Shown piece after piece: positions 13,795 to 26,881 of a stretch of 64,000 bases of DNA. This stretch comes from Serinus canaria. Lineage: Eukaryota > Chordata > Aves > Passeriformes > Fringillidae. The notes under the pieces were generated by a model. That model was not told where the DNA came from, did no database searches, and saw nothing but the letters and a program-made list of their open reading frames with translations. How positions within the stretch are numbered: the first letter of the stretch is position 1; each line of letters begins with the position of its first letter. The stretch covers positions 4,659,501 through 4,723,500 of the forward strand of contig NC_066333.1 in the NCBI RefSeq assembly GCF_022539315.1. Direction: 5' to 3'. Position numbers and translations under genes: made by a program.

Positions 13795-13990
13795 TCCAGA
13801 ATTCTGATTTGCAGTGGTTTGTTCTTCTCTGTAGCCACCCAGCTTTAGGACAGTCTGCCCATTTTGAAACGTCAGATCCATTGCTAGAGTGGAGTTTATG
13901 GGTTCCACCACAGTGAGGGTTTTGGCTGAGATAACTTGGAAGGTGCCCATGGGCAGTGGTGATCTCACACCAAAGTGTGCAGCTGCCTCC
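13795..13990 (-). CDS. candidate internal coding exon, unknown protein
   Basis: Reading the minus strand, TTTACAG ends at 13991 as a possible splice acceptor and CTGGA|GTGAGT lies at 13795/13794 as a consensus-quality donor. The 196 nt between them is open in one frame: one nucleotide of a split codon, then 65 codons ending in phase 0. Its translation has protein-like composition, with alternating hydrophobic and polar residues and stretches such as GTFQVISAKTLTVVEP and LTFQNGQTVLKLGGY. Codon third positions are varied rather than AT-driven. Against it: the acceptor has a weak polypyrimidine tract, a second minus-strand frame is also open (152 codons), and I found no companion exon or known domain. 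Alternatives are a chance open segment or a decayed retrocopy. I do not recognise the protein. Confidence 0.2.
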
Positions 13991-16900
13991 CTGTAAATTC
14001 AGGACATTCTTCAGGATGTGAGGGGCAGGCATAGACCAGGGGACTCTGAGCCTGGCCCTGTGTGCTCCCAGGAGCTGGTCAGGAGTTTGTGTAGGACTTG
14101 AAGCAGATGATGAATTGCAAGATGCAGAGGAAAAACCCCTCTGCTGACTCTTCCCAAGCATTGCCATGAGTCAGCAGCACATGACACTGTCCTTCAAGGT
14201 TACATCTGCAGGAGAGGACAACAAGGAGAGCTGGGCTGAGCACGAGAGCACACTTTCAGCAAATTCCCTGCCCTTATCTTGGATTGTTTATGGCTCCTCT
14301 GGGAGGATTATGACCTTCTATCTCCTTTCCATGGAGGGTGGATTTTGTTTTGAAAATATCTTTTTCCTACAGAAGTGTCACAGTCAGTTGAAGTCAATTT
14401 TATAAACCTTCCTTCTCAGAATGCAGTACCAGCAGACTTTTGTTTTTCACTTATAATGGTGACAAATCCAATAACTAGGGAGTGCATTAACCTCTCTGCT
14501 GCTGCAATCTTCTGTATTTTGATGTTTGTTTTCTGAATTTATTTGTCTGAATTGGACCTAACCACTGAGAAACTGAAAACCTCAAATTTAAGTGCAGACT
14601 TCTACAAACTACTGTTTTCCAGGCTCTTGTACTGACATACCATTGCTGCAGGGCAAATGTATGTGTGGTTACTCTAGATTACAGTTCTGTCCTTCTAATT
14701 GTTGAGGGCAAAATATATAGTTCTAACTGGTTTGCCTGTACCAAACCCAGTTCCTATGATTTCTATTAGAAGTAGAAGCTATATTTTGATTTGGAGAAAG
14801 TTATCTACCATTGCTTTCCCTGAAAAAAAATATATAAAATCTTTCCATCAGAATCCTTTTGCCTCAGATTCTTCCCATGCTGAATTTCCAGCACCTCTCT
14901 TTCAAGAATGGCCCTTAAATTTTGCTAGAGCTTCCTAGACATTCTGATGCTGAAATTTGAAATGAGAAACAGAAGCATCTTGCTATAACATAGTTTCTTT
15001 CTTTCTTGGAAAACCAGTTCAGTAGGTTAGGAGGAAAAAAATAGATGTACTAGGTCCCAATTTTAGTGGGGCTTTAGCCAGGTTATGTTTTAGTTGAGGG
15101 AGCAAAATCTGGTCAAGGTTAAGTGGCTGGAAAATAGGTATGTGGTTGGTGGCAGGGGATGGGGACAGACATTAAATTAATGATTAAAGAAGGTGTGGTG
15201 TCAGGCTTGCAGGGTTTAGCAAAAGAGCAGCTTTGCAGCTGACAGCACTTGGCTCACATATGGTCAGCACTTTTTTTTGGGGTATTGGTATCTGGGGCTG
15301 TGTGTTTTAAATTTGCAAAGAACAGGGATGGGAAGAATTGCAAATGTCCTTTAGCATGACATTGGAATTCTCAACTTTCTGATAAATAGAAGGAATCTCT
15401 AGAACTAAGACATTGTACTGGGTCTAGTTGTGATGGAGCTTAGGAGCTGGTTACTTTTGCTCTAGGTAAGAAGTTATTTTAAAAAGAACATTGACATTTT
15501 TCTCTGTGTCAAAAGTAATTGGATTCAGTTACTGCAAAGTTGCAAGTTGATTTGTGTAAGATACTAGGAAAATTAAATGATGAAAGTTGTGAAGCCTCTG
15601 AAAGATGTATTCAAGGAGGCTTCAAATTTCCTTTACTGTACATTTTTAGCAACAAATTAGATTGAAATCAATCAGGAGTGGTCTTGAAGTATTTATCCAA
15701 CTGTTGTGAAGGGGAAGAACTTGCTGACCTTTCGATTCTTCTTTTTCTATGATAATCTGTCTCAAAAACTAATTTCTTAAATTTTGCTTACAAGAACTCA
15801 GATTCTAAAATCCTCATGTGTGTAGAGCTGTTTTTATGACTGTTTCCCACTTTGTTTTTCGACTGTTTCCCACTTTGTTTTTCTTCTCCTACATGATTTT
15901 TTTGATTTTTCCTCACACTTGTGGATGTGTGTTGACTTTACAACTGGCTGGAAGGAGAATGGTGGCGTCCTATATTGAAAATATTGAGATTTCTAGAACA
16001 AATTAGTCTACTTAGAAAGAAAGAAAACAATATCTATTTTTTTCAAACAATCTCCATAAAACTGGGGGAAGGCCAAACTAAAATATTCCTTTTGATATGC
16101 TTGGCATGTTTTGATGCCTATCAGAAACAACACATGGAGAGACACAGATGTGGAATTAAGAGGGAGGAGGAAATACTGATGGTGTTATTAGAAGGCAACG
16201 TCCACATTATTGATTTTGAACAAACCCAACAGAGCTGCTGGTTGATGCAGGGCTGGTGTGTGTTTGGATGACAGCCCCAAGTGTGAGAGTGGGGTTTGAG
16301 CACACAGTTGGCGTGGAGCATCCCAAAAACCACGGCAGGCCGTGCTGATCTCCGTGCCAGTGCCCATCCTTCTGATGTGGCTGCCACATGTGCACAGCCT
16401 TGCCAGCCCCCAATTAGGCAAACTTTTCATTAGAAAGAAAATTGTCAACCACTGCTTTTACAGGCTTCCAAGAACGAGTCCTGCCCTCCACTCCACCCCC
16501 AACACGGTTGTTTGAGGGGAGGAAAACTTTCTGGACAGAGATCTGGCTTCTTGGTTGTGTGAGTAACTAGAACTGGACAGATACAGAATTTACTGCCTCG
16601 ATGATATCAGGGCTGATAGCAAGGCCAGGACCTCTTTTGACTCTAGTGATAGTTTTGGGTGCTCATTTTCTGGTGTGATAGACAGGTGCCTTGATTAACA
16701 CTGTCAGCCCTCAGGTAGAGCGACAGAGATGACAGCAGGAAGAGAAAATAAATCAGTTAATGAAGTTGTGTGAGTCATTGCTGGGTATCCATGTTAGAAT
16801 AAGGCTTTTTCACCCTCCTGGCAGGATACATGACCTCATATGCCCACAGGAGACTCTGTGTTGGATTTGTTCCATTTTGTGTAATTTTGAAATTCATGAA

Positions 16901-19900
16901 GTTCATTGGAAGGATTAATTATGTATAAGGCATGTGTCTGCATGTTCTTTTCATCTGTGAATGTTACCCTGTGTGCAGTTATTAGGGGTCTGATTGGACT
17001 CAACATTTTGACAAGAATTCAGTGACAAAAGGGGCCCATTAGTCTTTGAAGTCATGGGCCAAGGAAGAGGAATGCCAGTAACATCAGTAATGACCTCATT
17101 TAACTTGTGACAGAGTACAAGATAATCAGGAAAGGTCATTGTAATATAACTGTGGTTTATTCTATATGCAGCCCAACTCATGTTTCAGCCAGGCTGTGTT
17201 GCAATTTTAATGAATGTGAAATCCTCTTATGTTCTCATGCAGGAAGGATGGACAGAACAAGACAACAAATGGAAAGATCCTTCTCTCTCTGATATACTTA
17301 AAAGTGAATTAGCAAAGAGCTAGGAACAATAAAAGATTTTTTGTCTTCTGTGAGTTTAAAAAAAAAAATAATTTTTTACTGAAGAAGCAATCTTGTCAGG
17401 AAAAAAAAAAGTAGTTTCCATGTTGTCTTTTCATCATAGCTACAAAACACAAAGATTTCTCTTTTCAGTCAAAACCAAAAGCTGTAGGGACAATCTGAAA
17501 TTTCCAGGGGAAAACAAAATATAGTCTGCATTAACAGAAGATTTCTGTGAAACTCTAATGCAATTATCCAGCTGCTTTATGAGCAGTATGAGTATGCAAT
17601 TGTCAGCTTTGGAAATCCATCTCCCCTCTGCACAAGTTACACCCAAAGTAACAAAACTTTTGGGAAAGAAAATAATCAAAACAAAACCATTTCTGTGTCT
17701 CTTTCATACTCTTTCCTTAGGTTTCGTCCTCTTATGACCCTTAGATTTTGGAACAGATTTATATAAAAGAGCAAGAAAACTGTAAACCAGACAATTGTCC
17801 TGGTATTTTTGTCCTGGTGGGAGACAAGAATTACTGGAAATATCTTGGAATAAAGCTGCATTCAGAGCAAACCTCTCTCCATGCAGTCCTCTGAGATTTG
17901 GGTATTTTACAAAGGGCTTGAGTCAACATCAGACTTTTCTATTCCTACTGTGGTTCAGCTTTTGTGCCCTGACACTGGAGGTAGTTTCCATTAGATGCCC
18001 ATGGGCTGTCATCCTCTCTTCTGTTTTGCTTCTCAGCTGTGACTTTTCAGCAGTTAACTTTTATGGTTTCAGCAGCTTCCACTTGAGGTTTGCAGACATC
18101 TCCAGTTAAGATGGATTGTCATCCATATGGACAGACTTCTGTTTCATCAGATTTTTTTGGAATAAAGAATATTTTGTCATCAGCACAAGAAAGGATGATA
18201 TTTCCTTTGTTTAGCCCTTGTTGGAAATGTTTTGAGCAGACAAAGCCCATAAGGGCCTGATTTCCAAAAAACAGCCCTGGATTGTGCCATCAGCTCATTT
18301 TCCTCCTGTACAGAACTGGCTTTGTGTTTGTGTTCTAAGACGAAAATCATGTCCCAGCCAAGGCTGGATGTACAGACCTTTAGGGGAGCATTCATGGACT
18401 AAGGATGGCAGACCTGTATCTCTGGGGAGCTGGGGTTGCTCAGAGCTGGGACATGTCCCCATGGTGCCCCAGGACTAAAGCAACCCTGTGAGAGAGATGG
18501 AAACCCTCCCTTCCTGCCCAAAGCATGCCGTGTGGAAGAGAGACAGTGAAGCAGGAGATACCCATGATGCAAGGGCTTGTTTATATCTTATACTCAGCAG
18601 ACAGAGCAATTTGCACATGCACATGCTTTCCTGATTTCTTCGTGGTGTTTGGAATGACGTAAGGACCAGTGACAGGAACCTCTGTGTGCTCAATGCGCTC
18701 CATTGATCCCATCACCACTGTATGAATTTCCACACAGCAGTGACTAAACTTTGTGGATCCTGCCTTGGAATGCCTTGGTTGCAGGATAAATCATGGCAGG
18801 GATTTTTCAAGCCATTTCCTTCTGCTGATACCTCACAGTCTTTTCAAGAGTTTGTGAAGAAATTGTGTCTCATCCCCCCTCCCAAACTGATGAGCGTGGC
18901 TAAAAATTTTAGTTCCACAAGTCTGCTGGAATATCCAAACAGTTGACTCTGATTTCACAATAGCTGGATGTTTGAAAACACTCAAGTGTGTAGAAATACT
19001 GGGTCACTAATTTAAATGTCTCACAGTCAAAGCCTTGCAGTTGTTTTCTTGCAACACGTGTCTCTTACTGGAAGCAAAACAAGTGGGGCGAGTGGAAAAC
19101 ATGTGACTCCCTCCCTTATTTACATCCCCTTCCCACCCCCTCCAGCCAGCACAGTTTGAATATGAAAGTCACTGGAGCAGCCTATAAATATTCAGAGAAA
19201 TCCAGGCAGGGCAAAAATGTTGCAAAAACCTTTGACTAACAGTTCACAGAGCCTGTGAGCTGGGACTAACCTCCGCTGGCCAGGGACACGGGCTGGATTC
19301 AAACAAAGGCTGATTGTAATTTTGTGGTTGGACATGAATGTTTTGCACAGCACTGATTGAGGCCTCTTTGAAAACTGGGCCAGGGTTGTAAAATAACCTA
19401 TTTACTGCAGTGTGCATTGTATTTGAAAACACAGTGAAGCCTTGTAGATTCTAGCTGGGCTTGGTAGAGACCTTGCAGCTGAAAAAAGTTCTTCTGGCTA
19501 TGAGGAGCCTTGTGGGATCTTACTTATTTTATTTGTTGCCTGTGATTGGGTGAGGTAAATTGAAACAAACACAAAGCAAGGAATTGGGTATCTTTAGGTT
19601 CTAATTCCAGTTTTTCCATTGATTTTTCACTTTGACCTTTGGCAAGTCATTTAACCCTCTGGCCCTTTGATTTCTTACACAAAGAAGTGGGATAAGTCTT
19701 TGCTGCTCAGACAGTGTGATGACTAATGAATTAATGTTAATGAGTTAATAATTGTAAAGCCTGCAGTCCATGCAAAGCCTTGTGCTAGTGGTGAATGTTA
19801 CAGGAGTCTCGTGAGTGTGTTCAGCATTGTCTGGGTATGATGAAGTCACCTCCCACTGATTTACTTTGGGCCTCAGCTGAGCCCAAGGCTGAGCTTGAGG

Positions 19901-20564
19901 GCTGAACTTGTGTCCCATGGCATGAGCAGTGGGGTGACCTCCAGCCTGAGGCAGAGCTCAAGGAACTGGGCTTCTAAAAGTCAGCAGGTGTTGAAAGCTG
20001 CAGATTTGCTCTTTCTGGGCTCCACACCATGCTGTAAGAGCCTCAAATCCCCCAACTGTGGGGCTGTCCCTCAGAGCAGCACAGGCAGTCAGCAGCACCT
20101 GGAGCCAGGGGCAAACCTGGTTCTCCTTGGTGCAGTCTGGGGGAGCTCAGGCACCTCGAGGATGAACTCCCAGTTTGGCCAAGGCAGTGGGGAGCAAAGG
20201 CTCCCCCAGGGACAGGGGTGTAACCTGCCTGCCAGGCTCCCCCCAGTGCAGCAAGGGCTGTGTGGGTTTGCTTAACTCCTGAAGCTGGTGATCAGGCTTT
20301 TCATGGGTTGATTTTGTTGCTTCCATCCTTTCTGTAATGCCTGGCACAGCAGCTCCAGTTTCCTGCCTGCCCTGGAAATGTGAGTGGCTGGAGATGTGAG
20401 AGGTGTTGTCTGTAGAGGCTGAGCCTCAGCTGAGCCTGGCTCTCCTCATCCCTGCTCACAGAAAGCTGAGCAGCTGAGGGCTCTGGGTGGTCAGCAGGGC
20501 CCCTGAACTCTTTTCCAGTTATTTGCATCTGAGAGAGAACCTAACAAAAAGGCTTCCTTTGGTT
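13991..20564. other. non-coding stretch, no gene recognised
   Basis: Short open frames only. Contents worth noting are a 23-bp tandem duplication at 15838-15883 and a possible weak CNE at about 19060-19460, which keeps a few CpGs, has few simple repeats and contains a CTATAAATATTC block. There is also a GC-richer patch at about 19860-20280 that produces a meaningless 126-codon frame. No CR1 or LTR was recognised. Confidence 0.5.
15838..15883. repeat. 23-bp exact tandem duplication
   Basis: The unit beginning GACTGTTTCCCAC occupies 15838-15860 and is repeated without change at 15861-15883. Two identical adjacent copies imply a recent slippage or duplication event, or an assembly artefact. Confidence 0.9.
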
Positions 20565-20580
20565 AAAAAAAAAAAAAAAA
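20565..20580. repeat. poly-A tract (16 nt)
   Basis: An uninterrupted run of 16 A following GGTT. It could be a retroposon tail, but the sequence to its left has no recognisable element or AATAAA signal close by. Confidence 0.9.
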
Positions 20581-21215
20581 TTGCAGATCTTGGCTAAATT
20601 CCATAGCAAAGGCAAAAATAGAGGGGGAACAGACAGGTACTGTAGATAATTCACTGCAACAAATTTGATTTCAGATGTAGCTTTGGATTCTTTCTCACCT
20701 GGTTAGGACCTAACTGCTACTAAATCTACTCTGCATGATCTGCCTCCATATATTTATATGTTGTTTGTGTGACTCCCACACAGAACAAGCCATGATAGAA
20801 ATCTTTCATTTAATTAAAATTGATTTTAAAATTCCCTTGATCAATAATGAGTTAAAATTCATCCTGGCAGTGATGGGAACAGCAAACCTTCTGAGAAAAG
20901 CTTTCAGGCCAGTGGTTTTGGCTTTAGAGACTGGGTCTTGCCTGAAATTATCCCTTTCTTGGCTCCAGGCTCCATGGTGCTTGGCACATTATGGTTTACC
21001 CTATAGCCCAGCTTGTCAACCACCCATATGAAAAGCTGAGACACCCAGTCTAAAGGTCTCTTTATTTTCCTGCCTTTTTCAGTGTAGATGCTTTAAACAT
21101 CAAACCCTTTGCAGCTCTGTTGTCATCAGTTTGGTAATGCCTACTGGGCTTCAAAATGAAATTAGGATTTAGTGGAAAATGACCCAATATTTCTTCTTTG
21201 ATTCCTGCACTGCAG

Positions 21216-21444
21216 CCTATCTAAAACGTTTGAAGTGCTTGCTCAAATGGCAAAATGGGGTAAGTTATTAGTAAAGGGATATTTAACAGCTGAGTTTCAA
21301 AGATTGCAAAATCCCTCTGCATTTAAGTCTTATCCCCCTGCAGAAGAAAGACCCAAAGCAAATATGTATAATATAGAAGAACATGTTTTATGTAACCTTG
21401 CCTTAGAGAAATTGGAGAGATTAATAAAGACTGGCTTCAAATGA
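21216..21444 (+). CDS. weak exon-like open segment
   Basis: A pyrimidine-rich stretch ending CTGCACTGCAG (to 21215) resembles a 3' splice site and opens a plus-strand frame that runs to TGA at 21442-21444. The translation is charged and helix-like near its end, with LALEKLERLIKTGF just before the stop. A strong donor-like GGGGTAAGT lies inside the frame near 21256, so an alternative reading is a micro-exon of about 40-45 nt. Codon choice is AT-rich and matches the background, which argues for chance. I do not recognise the protein. Confidence 0.1.
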
Positions 21445-22253
21445 CAGTAATGCTCTGTTGTTCACACTCCAGGGTGCTTCCTAATTAATTGTCTCAAGCT
21501 TTGCTGAGAGATACTTTACCAAAAGTGCTGTGATCAAGGAAAATTAAGAGGCTGAGGTACTCACTCAGTGCTGCCTCTCTCCTGAGAGTTACTCATTTGT
21601 CCCATGCCAGCATTCCCATCTCAGTGATGAGAACTTTGCAATTGGATCCCCCTGCTTGACTTCATTTGAAGCCACATTGACCAGAGATAACAAATCAACA
21701 AATTGACACAGAGGATCTGATAGCAGCACTGGGGCACTTGTTAAATCCAGACCAGCCTTAGCAGTTTAAATGTGGGTAATTACTGTGTAAAAAACATCAA
21801 TTTACACAGTTTCATAGAGAGTGAAACCAGAGAGCTGCAAAAAGTGCATTGGACAGGAATTGCAGAAAATCAGTGTCAAACAGGAAGGAAAGGCAGTGTC
21901 AGCTGTAGTAGAAAGGTTTGGCATGATCTTGGATCAGGTGGGGGTGTGTCACCATTTTGTTCCCTGGTTAGGGGAAGCTGGTGCATTATTGAGCTGTTGA
22001 TTGGCATCTTGTGTTGGAAACACTGAGAGCTGATTTGCTGTTTGCTGTCTCTTACAGGAGTACAGAAATCCAAAAGATGCCACGAGGAGGAAAGGTTTTT
22101 GGAAGTAGAAAAGCAGGCACCCCACAAAGCATTTCCTAGCACATGGGAAGGGGCAAACAGTGCAAGGATCACTCAGTTTAAATTAACTCTAGAAAATTGA
22201 AAGCACTGGGTAAAATCAGTAAACATTGTGATCGTGGGACTTGGTTTGCCATT

Positions 22254-22265
22254 AAAAAAAAAAAA
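22254..22265. repeat. poly-A tract (12 nt)
   Basis: Twelve consecutive A, then TAATC. Simple homopolymer with no element attached. Confidence 0.85.
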
Positions 22266-23099
22266 TAATCAGGACACCTTCATGTTAATATGAGAGGTAA
22301 TAATTTCTTATTAAAAAAGCCATTCCTTGCAGAAGTGAGACAGTGCCCTGGGGCTGTAGTTGGCTGTGGTTGTACAGCCTGTGACAGGTGGGTGGCACGA
22401 GCTGCAGGGTGCCCAGGCACTCCTGGGGGTGCTGCCATGAGCAGGTGGCAGTGCCAGGAATAGGCTCTTGGTCTCCCAGGTTTCCTGCTCTCACCTCCAG
22501 ACAGCACTGCTCTGCCTGCAGAAAATTCCTGTGCCCATTTTTCTTTTTAGACCTACATTATCACATTTTTACAGTAAAGTAGCCAAACCTTACTCATTTT
22601 ACTTTTTGATGAGAAACACTTTTCACAGCTCTGCTTGGTAATAAAATTAGATGTTTCGTGCTTTCCAACCGTGCATGTCGTGATTAAGGACCTTGTTTCC
22701 TGCTTGCTGCAGCCCAGTTTCTCTGAGCATCTTGGATGCATTGGAGGAAAATTCCATGCTGTTCCCCAGGTGAGACTTTCAGGCCACCCTGTGCTGTGGC
22801 ACTCTCTATTTCAGTGTGCTTGTTCTGTGCTTTGGGATGACTGGAACTCTTGTATTTCCATTCCTCCTCTCTCTCTTCTCCCTTGGTCTGCTCCCAAATA
22901 ACTAAAAAATTTTGCAGGTAATGCATTCTGGCTATTGATTTGTTTTTCTTGTTTTGCTTGGCATTAAAAGTAGGAAGAAGTGTCTCTGAAACAACCAGTG
23001 GGATGACACACAAATGGCTTTCTTAAATTTTCTTATTTATATTGAAAAAAAATTTCAGTAGCAGTTTGTACTTTTTGGTTTTCTCAAACAGTTCCTCCT

Positions 23100-23110
23100 G
23101 GGGGGGGGGG
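23100..23110. repeat. poly-G tract (11 nt)
   Basis: Eleven consecutive G in an AT-rich surrounding. Long G homopolymers are uncommon in vertebrate DNA and error-prone in sequencing, so the exact length should be treated with caution. Confidence 0.85.
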
Positions 23111-24477
23111 CATGTTTTTGTGGGAAGAATGCTGCTGTCAGAAGGATAGGAAAGCATCTACTGTGATTTAGTTTGATTTTTCTTTTCACTCTCCTGCTCC
23201 ACTATGTCACAGTGGAGCACAAGGCTGTTAGATCCTTGCTAATAAAGTAATTCCAGTGACTGTGCAAAGAAATGTCAAAATGTTAATACAGTCATCAAGA
23301 GCTCCCAGGCTGCCTCAGCTATTTGAATTGATTTCAGAGGGTTCTGATCAGAGGAACAGTTCCTTCCTTGGAGTTTAAATATGCTTTATTTTCCATGAAG
23401 GCATTCTGGAGCCTCTGCCTTCCTCCCTGAAGTCCTGGCTGGGGGAACACTTGCCAAGTCAAACAAACCCCATTTTCCCTCTTTGCTCACACACCTGCTC
23501 TTTGTTTCTCTGTGCTCCAGCCTTGTCATTGTGCCATTCCAGTTGTTGCTCGTTGTCACAAGGGAACTGAGTACATAAAGCTGAGGTAATTTAAGGGAAA
23601 TAGAAGACAGACAGATGAAATTGCCCAAATTTTCATTTGGGCCAGGATGGGTATGGTAATAAAAAGGTATTTAAAAATAAATTGAAATATACGTATAAAT
23701 ATTCACACATATAATATCATATATTTCAGGATGAAGAATGGCCAGCACCTGAATTTCTGAGTGTTGTGAGAAGCAGGACCTGATCCCACCTCTTTCTGCC
23801 CCAATGGGAAGCTCAGTAAGTCCCACTCCAGACTTTTACCACCGCCACCATCTCCTAGATGGGAAATTTTGGCCTGTTTATCTTGTCATAATATTATTAC
23901 CTAATGCAATTTCAAGTTTTCTCAGCAATTTCATTAAAAGATGTGTGGTTTTCTATAATAAGAGCAAGAATATGGATAGTTTTTGCTATGGAAAAATGTT
24001 GGTTATTTCATACATCTAATTTTATTTTGATTGGAGATGAAAATGGACAGTGCTTCCCAGAAGAAAACTTGACCTTGCACACAACTACACTGGAGGCAAT
24101 TTAGGGATTATAGTTTGTATTTGCTGATATAATTGTCTGTTTTGTGGAAAATTTAGCTTGCAGAAAGTCTATAAAACTAGCCAGAGAACATGAGAGAGAG
24201 ATATTACATTACTTTCAATCACCCAGCTGCTGGTTTAGATGAAAAGCCTTGCTGCTTTCCTCTTAGAGTTTCTCCTTCAGCCTTTCTGCTGGTGAGCCAT
24301 GTAGTCATAGTCTGTGGATCTGAACACAGCACCTAAGCTGGGGCAAATTATTTTATTTGGTGTTCCCGGTGTGGTGGATTTGAAGTGTTGGAAATGGCTT
24401 TTAATGCTTGCCTGCTTCAAAGGTAGAAATCTTAGAAAATGGTTGGAGGGAAGTGGGAGAAAGGAGAAACAGCAAAA

Positions 24478-24496
24478 GCTGCTGCTGCTGCTGCTG
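24478..24496. repeat. (GCT)n trinucleotide repeat
   Basis: Six full GCT/CTG units in a row. Probably a polymorphic microsatellite. The frames it creates encode poly-Ala, poly-Leu or poly-Cys and have no gene context. Confidence 0.9.
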
Positions 24497-26852
24497 TGTC
24501 TGATTTTCCAGTGCATCCTTTTCAGTGGATCCCTGGGACACACCTTGAGTGCTGGTACTGCCTGGAGTTCCCTTGTGGTTTCTTTTTGTCTTTTCCTCTC
24601 AGGACCCTTTTGACCATCTGTGGCTTGTGGAGAATATGAAAGCTCCTTCCTGTGTCCAAGATCAATAGCTTTAAAACCAGAGCACAAGAAGCCACTAATC
24701 ATCTTTTCCACCAGGCGTGATTAATTTGTGAAGTGCTTCAGCTAGTTCCCTTTGAAGTTCCCTTTCCATTTATTTTTTATTTTTTATTTTTTTCCAGCAA
24801 GTGTCCAAAACTCAGAGGCCCACACCCACATGTGTCCTGCAAGAGGCTGGGGCTGGCTAGGGCTCCTCTGGAGTCTCTGCTGTTTGGATGTGGGTGGCCC
24901 AGAGCACTTTTTGGAATGCTCTCTCAGGTCCTGGAAATGTGATTTAAAAACCAGTTGAGTTGTTTCCCAAAGCACCCTGGCTTCAGTGGAAAGTGGTGCT
25001 GCTTTCCTGTCTGAATCTTGGATTGAGAAAAGAAGGAAAAAGGAGGGGGAGGGAAAAACACCCCAAGCAGCCACACTACAAGATTTAATTGAGTGTGTTT
25101 CAGTTCCTCAGCCTCACGCCAGCTGAATAAGAAAGTGACTGAGAGAAGCTACATCCCCCCTCACCTCCTCTTTGTGTGAGTAAATAAGACATTCCAGCAG
25201 TGCTGAGGCTGGGCCAGTGGAAATATTTTTTTAATTATTGTTGTTATTATATTTTTAAAGTGTTATTTTTAAAGTTAAGTCATCCACAAATCCACCTGGT
25301 CTCTCTTCCTGCTTCTCCTGCACGCCACAGCAGCACTGAGGGCTGCTGTTATTCCAGAAGGGCAAACTGCATGTGATGTGTGAATGGCTTCCCTGGAACC
25401 CTGAAACTGCACAAGTGCCACACTGTCAGCTTTGCAAATACCAAAAAAGGGTTGTTCTGCAAATGGGTGGTGTGGCACTGGCTCAGCCAGGGATGAACGT
25501 GCCAGCTTGTCAGTGTGGGGATGTACAGGAGCCTCAGCATTGCTTCCAGTTGTGTTTGGCCAGAGCTTTCTAATTGATCTCTGGCACTCCAAGAGCTGCC
25601 CTTGTGTACAAGCCCTGGATGGCTGAGTTGTAGCTGATTGTTGCTCAGTTTGCAGGTACAAATAACTCTGTGCACACACATTTCCTTCTCTGCACATTCC
25701 AGTGATCAGAGTTTGGAAAGGAGTGATATTGATGTTTATATCAAAGATTTGTGCTGCTCTTGTAAGGCTGCCACTGAGTGCTAGGTAGGGAAGGCATCCA
25801 CAACCTGTTGCCAGGAAATCCCTCTCTGAAAACAGGACTAGGCTACTATTTATTTTTAATATACCAGATTTGTTTATTTTTTGTTCATGCATATTCAGTC
25901 ATAACCACTTCTGGCTGCTACAGGAGCTGTGAGGCTCCATGAAAAACTCTGTTTTCTTCACTTTTGCAGCACTAGCTGAGGATGGAACTGAAACCTAATG
26001 AGGAAGCTTGTGCTGGCAATGTTTCTTACCCAAATGTGTCGGCTCGTGCATTTCTGGGCATCTGTGCTCAATATGAAGCACCTGCTCATGTAAGGTATGT
26101 TCTGTAAAGATTGGATGGTGGCCCAGCTGGAAAGGAAGAATTCACATATTTAAGGAAAACTACCTGTTGAAGGCACAGTGGTGAGCAAAGAATCTCCTGG
26201 ATCTCTGCAGCAGCAGGAATGTCAGGGTGGGAGGGGAATCTCCACAGCAGGAGCAGAGAATGCAGACAGAAAATGAAAATGTTCTGCAGTGATTGCAGTG
26301 AACTGCTAATGTGCAAAACAGAGGCAAGTGGTTCCCTCTGTGGTTCTGGCAGTGTGAAATGAGTTTTCTGCTCTCTCTTAAGGGTGACCCACTTATAAAG
26401 CAGTTGAATGATGACAGTAGACATCACTGAGGTTTCAGCTAAACAGATACAGCTGTAGATGTTCTCCTAAAGGAGAATCTCACAGGAAAGAGCTCTGGTA
26501 GGGAATCCAGGCCCTGGTGTCAGTTAACAGTGGATGCAGTTTCTCCTGGAATTACTGGAGGTGTGTGTTTGTCAAACTGAGCGTAAAATTTATGCCCTGT
26601 TTAAACCATTCTCCCTTGTTTCTCTCTCCTCTTTCTGTTCTGTATTCTAAGACTGCTTTTCATCTCCCAGAATAGGATAAGATCTCTTGTCTCTGGACAA
26701 TTCACATTCCAGAGTTTCATGGCTAATGCTTGTGCCTCTGGTGGCTCCTTACCTGTGGCTGGATGTTATGAGGGAATCATGACCACTGTGATTTGGAATA
26801 TACACAAAAACTATGTTTTTCATGACTTTGTAAACATTAGGTAGTAGGAGAT

Positions 26853-26881
26853 ATTATTTATTAAATTATGTGATAAATAAT
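26853..26881. repeat. AT-rich inverted repeat, 9-bp arms
   Basis: ATTATTTAT at 26853-26861 and its exact reverse complement ATAAATAAT at 26873-26881 flank an 11-nt spacer. All bases are A/T, so chance formation in this AT-rich local sequence is plausible. Confidence 0.75.

Noticed and set aside
24478..24496. CTG/CAG repeat as an expansion-prone coding repeat
   Set aside because: Only about six units and no gene context; ordinary microsatellite.
25275..25892. 205-codon open frame, minus strand
   Set aside because: No recognisable domain, signal or splice context. With both strands of 64 kb at this base composition, a frame of about 200 codons is near chance expectation. Other frames over the same interval are also partly open.
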